Shown here: in pieces, positions 13,325 through 14,797 of the stretch | Layout: each line of letters opens with the position of its first letter | Numbering within the stretch: the first letter of the stretch is position 1 | Assembly (NCBI GenBank): GCA_964439415.1 | Contig: CAYTOJ010000043.1 | Location: 1 to 14,797 of the forward strand | Reading direction: 5' to 3' | Origin: CAYTOJ01 sp964439415 | Lineage (GTDB): Bacteria > Pseudomonadota > Alphaproteobacteria > Rickettsiales > CAZAGG01 | DNA: 14,797 bases | Notes under the pieces: generated by a model | The model's input: only the letters and a program-made list of their open reading frames with translations | Database searches by the model: none | Told to the model about the DNA's origin: nothing | Made by a program: the position numbers and the translations under genes

Positions 13325-13843
13325 TTAAGCTGTTTCATCCAGCTTGCTGGATTTTTGCATCTTACGCAGTATCATATCGCGCTTCAAGCGGGATATGTGA
13401 TCCACAAATACAATACCATCCAGATGGTCAATCTCGTGCTGCACGCAGGTGGAGAGCAATCCATCCGCCTCCAGCAACTTCTCATTCCCATTCTCGTCAA
13501 TATATTTCACCTGCACCATTTTTGGTCTGGTGACATCTGAATAATGGCTTGGGAAAGAAAGGCAGCCTTCCTCGTATGTATTAAGCTCAGCCGATTTCCA
13601 GATAATCTCCGGGTTAACCATTTTGTATGGGTTCCCTTTCTCACCTGCTTTCCAGTCAATATCCATCACTAAAATACGGCTTGTAAGCCCAACCTGATTC
13701 GCTGCTAGGCCAACGCCATTGCCGGAATACATAGTCTCCAGCATATCATCCAGAATGCTCGCCACTTTGCCATCCACATTAGCAACAGGGCTGGACATGG
13801 TTTTTAATACCGAATGGGGGGCTTTCAGGATTTTAAGTATCAT
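13325..13843 (-). CDS. def: Peptide deformylase
   Basis: This metalloenzyme removes the N-formyl group from nascent peptides, acting before methionine aminopeptidase. The 172-residue sequence has all three motifs: GNGVGLAANQVG (41-52), EEGCLSFP (91-98, metal ligand C94) and QHEIDHLDG (135-143, ligands H136 and H140, catalytic E137). It begins with MILKILKAPHSVLK, a standard N-terminus. No Shine-Dalgarno site is visible; the region before the ATG is AT-rich. It is first in def-fmt-sfsA and divergent from the LOG-family gene. Confidence 0.97.
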   Translation of the reverse strand: MILKILKAPHSVLKTMSSPVANVDGKVASILDDMLETMYSGNGVGLAANQVGLTSRILVMDIDWKAGEKGNPYKMVNPEIIWKSAELNTYEEGCLSFPSHYSDVTRPKMVQVKYIDENGNEKLLEADGLLSTCVQHEIDHLDGIVFVDHISRLKRDMILRKMQKSSKLDETA

Positions 13844-13862
13844 GATTAGTAATATATCATAA

Positions 13863-13868
13863 ATTATA
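13863..13868 (-). promoter_or_regulatory. Candidate -10 box for def-fmt-sfsA
   Basis: A perfect TATAAT reads on the minus strand 19 bp before the def ATG. No -35 box is found at 16-18 nt; a TTGCGC lies too far away, at 22 nt. The hexamer could be chance in AT-rich sequence. Confidence 0.3.
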
Positions 13869-13936
13869 CTCTCAATTCAATATTTCGCTTGCGCAAATAA
13901 GCCTTTTATTAAGTATGTGCTGCCAGAATCAAGGCA

Positions 13937-13942
13937 TATAAT
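13937..13942 (+). promoter_or_regulatory. Candidate -10 box for LOG-family gene
   Basis: A perfect TATAAT lies 18 bp before the ATG at 13961, leaving a leader of about 10-12 nt that still contains an AGG at a proper Shine-Dalgarno distance. No good -35 is visible at 16-18 nt. Confidence 0.35.
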
Positions 13943-13960
13943 AAGGATAATGCAGGTATA

Positions 13961-14518
13961 ATGGCTAAAATACGTTCCCTTTGTGTGTTCTGCGGTGCCC
14001 GTAACGGCAGGGATGAGAAATATGTAAACACCGCCACGGCATTCGGTAAAATAATGGCTGAACAAGGAATTCGCCTGGTGTACGGCGGCGGGGACTGCGG
14101 CATAATGGGCGCAGTGGCCAACGCGGTTATGCACAATGGTGGCGCTGTTACCGGGGTTTTCCCGGTGGGGCTTAAAAGCCTGGAGAGTGAGCATAAATCC
14201 TTAAGTGAAATCATCATTGTAGATAGTATGCACGAGCGCAAGCACTTGATGTTCCAGAGGTCTGACGCTTTTATCACCTTCCCCGGCGGCTACGGCACTA
14301 TGGATGAAACCTTTGAGATTCTCACCTGGCATCTGCTTAACTTCCACAGCCGCCCTATAGTAATATTCAATCAGGATGGTTATTACGATGCATTCTTAGG
14401 GCTGATTGACCAGATAATAAAGGAAGGCTTCGCCAGTAAGGAGTCCCTTAACAGCTTTACCGTAGTGACAGAAATGGAAGAGATAATCCCCACCATTCAA
14501 AAGCTGATGGAGGGGTAG
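13961..14518 (+). CDS. LOG-family cytokinin riboside 5'-monophosphate phosphoribohydrolase
   Basis: Proteins of this family (LOG, formerly annotated as lysine decarboxylases) hydrolyse nucleoside 5'-monophosphates to the free base and ribose 5-phosphate; plant and some bacterial members release active cytokinins. The 185-residue sequence has the typical N-terminus SLCVFCGARNG, the nucleotide-binding LVYGGGDCGIMGAVA (39-53), MHERKHLM (90-97) and the signature PGGYGTMDE (108-116). Residues expected for activity are present. In a bacterium not known to live with plants, a general role in purine nucleotide clean-up is as likely as hormone production. It is transcribed away from def, and no further gene follows it on this strand in the window. 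Confidence 0.93.
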   Translation: MAKIRSLCVFCGARNGRDEKYVNTATAFGKIMAEQGIRLVYGGGDCGIMGAVANAVMHNGGAVTGVFPVGLKSLESEHKSLSEIIIVDSMHERKHLMFQRSDAFITFPGGYGTMDETFEILTWHLLNFHSRPIVIFNQDGYYDAFLGLIDQIIKEGFASKESLNSFTVVTEMEEIIPTIQKLMEG

Positions 14519-14680
14519 AGTATACTGCCGTGAATTAGCGGCAATTAACTGCAAAAAATCCCCACATCATAGGCACGAGCAGAATATTTACTATCTGTAA
14601 GCGGCTTAAAACTTACCTCAATTTGGTATCTTGAGATATATAATCTACAGATGACAATAATAATTAATATCAGGGCACAT
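14519..14680. other. Non-coding stretch after the LOG-family gene
   Basis: No gene is apparent. TGCCG (14527-14531) and CGGCA (14540-14544) form a 5-bp hairpin with an 8-nt loop close after the stop codon. It could help end transcription, but no T tract follows. The rest is AT-rich with scattered TATAAT-like hexamers and no clear use. Confidence 0.4.
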
Positions 14681-14797
14681 CTAACAACTATTTTTATTAG
14701 ACCTCTTTCGTAACTCTACTGCGCTGGCAAACTTGCTTGTCTCTGGCTGCGCTAAGCTACACAAATGAGGTTTACTCATCTGCAAGCTAAGCTTAGC
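14681..14797 (-). repeat. Likely end of a repeat or mobile element, cut by window edge
   Basis: The last 100 bp differ in texture from the AT-rich spacer before them. A perfect 12-bp palindrome GCTAAGCTTAGC closes the window (14786-14797), with GCTAAGCT repeated just inside (14748-14755) and a hairpin ATGAG/CTCAT (14765-14769 with 14775-14779). On the minus strand a frame is open from the edge to a TAG at 14683-14681, 38 codons, including SKFASAVELRKRSNKNSC; it may be the tail of a gene outside the window or a chance frame in a repeat. Sequence breaks at such elements are common in draft assemblies. I cannot name an element family. Confidence 0.35.

Noticed and set aside
1..14797. CRISPR array or complete defence system
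   Set aside because: No regularly spaced direct repeats and no cas, restriction or retron-like genes were found; the only defence-like unit is the two-gene toxin-antitoxin cassette.

Overview
The window looks like a chromosomal piece of an alphaproteobacterium, probably from a draft or metagenome assembly because it contains an artificial-looking run of exactly 100 N (1300-1399). The lineage call rests on the alphaproteobacterial/archaeal-type SerC, a CobS-type AAA+ ATPase, the map-radC and rpsB-tsf pairs, and a CheY-like regulator paired with a small helical protein. I cannot place it below class. Base composition is moderate, neither strongly AT- nor GC-rich, and all core enzymes look intact.

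Layout. Bases 1-604 hold a C-rich hairpin and one unrecognised plus-strand ORF. rplU-rpmA (ribosomal proteins L21 and L27) run on the minus strand from a clear sigma70-like promoter. A 369-bp divergent regulatory region (1211-1579) holds the N gap and several perfect inverted repeats. It leads into a plus-strand cluster: serC, a small secreted protein, serA and cobS (1580-5896). Converging on it with an 11-bp 3' overlap is a minus-strand pair, a CheY-like response regulator and a helical, possibly HPt-like partner. Between that pair and tsf lies a structured element of about 183 bp bounded by terminal inverted repeats (7005-7187). Then come tsf and rpsB (minus), with a foldable rpsB leader, and map-radC (minus). 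A Phd/PIN-type toxin-antitoxin cassette (plus, 11006-11640) sits between map and the minus-strand def-fmt-sfsA cluster. A LOG-family phosphoribohydrolase gene is divergent from def. The right end (about 14690-14797) looks like the end of a repeat or mobile element.

How it works together. Most genes belong to translation: L21, L27, S2, EF-Ts, formylation of initiator tRNA (fmt), N-terminal deformylation (def) and Met removal (map). serC and serA catalyse two consecutive steps of serine synthesis. Their leader contains a 14-bp hairpin whose loop is complementary to the serC Shine-Dalgarno region; this is the best candidate for a regulatory element of interest here. The accessory elements are the TA cassette, the 7005-7187 element, the right-end sequence and the left C-rich hairpin.

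No CRISPR array, tRNA, rRNA or intact transposase gene was recognised.
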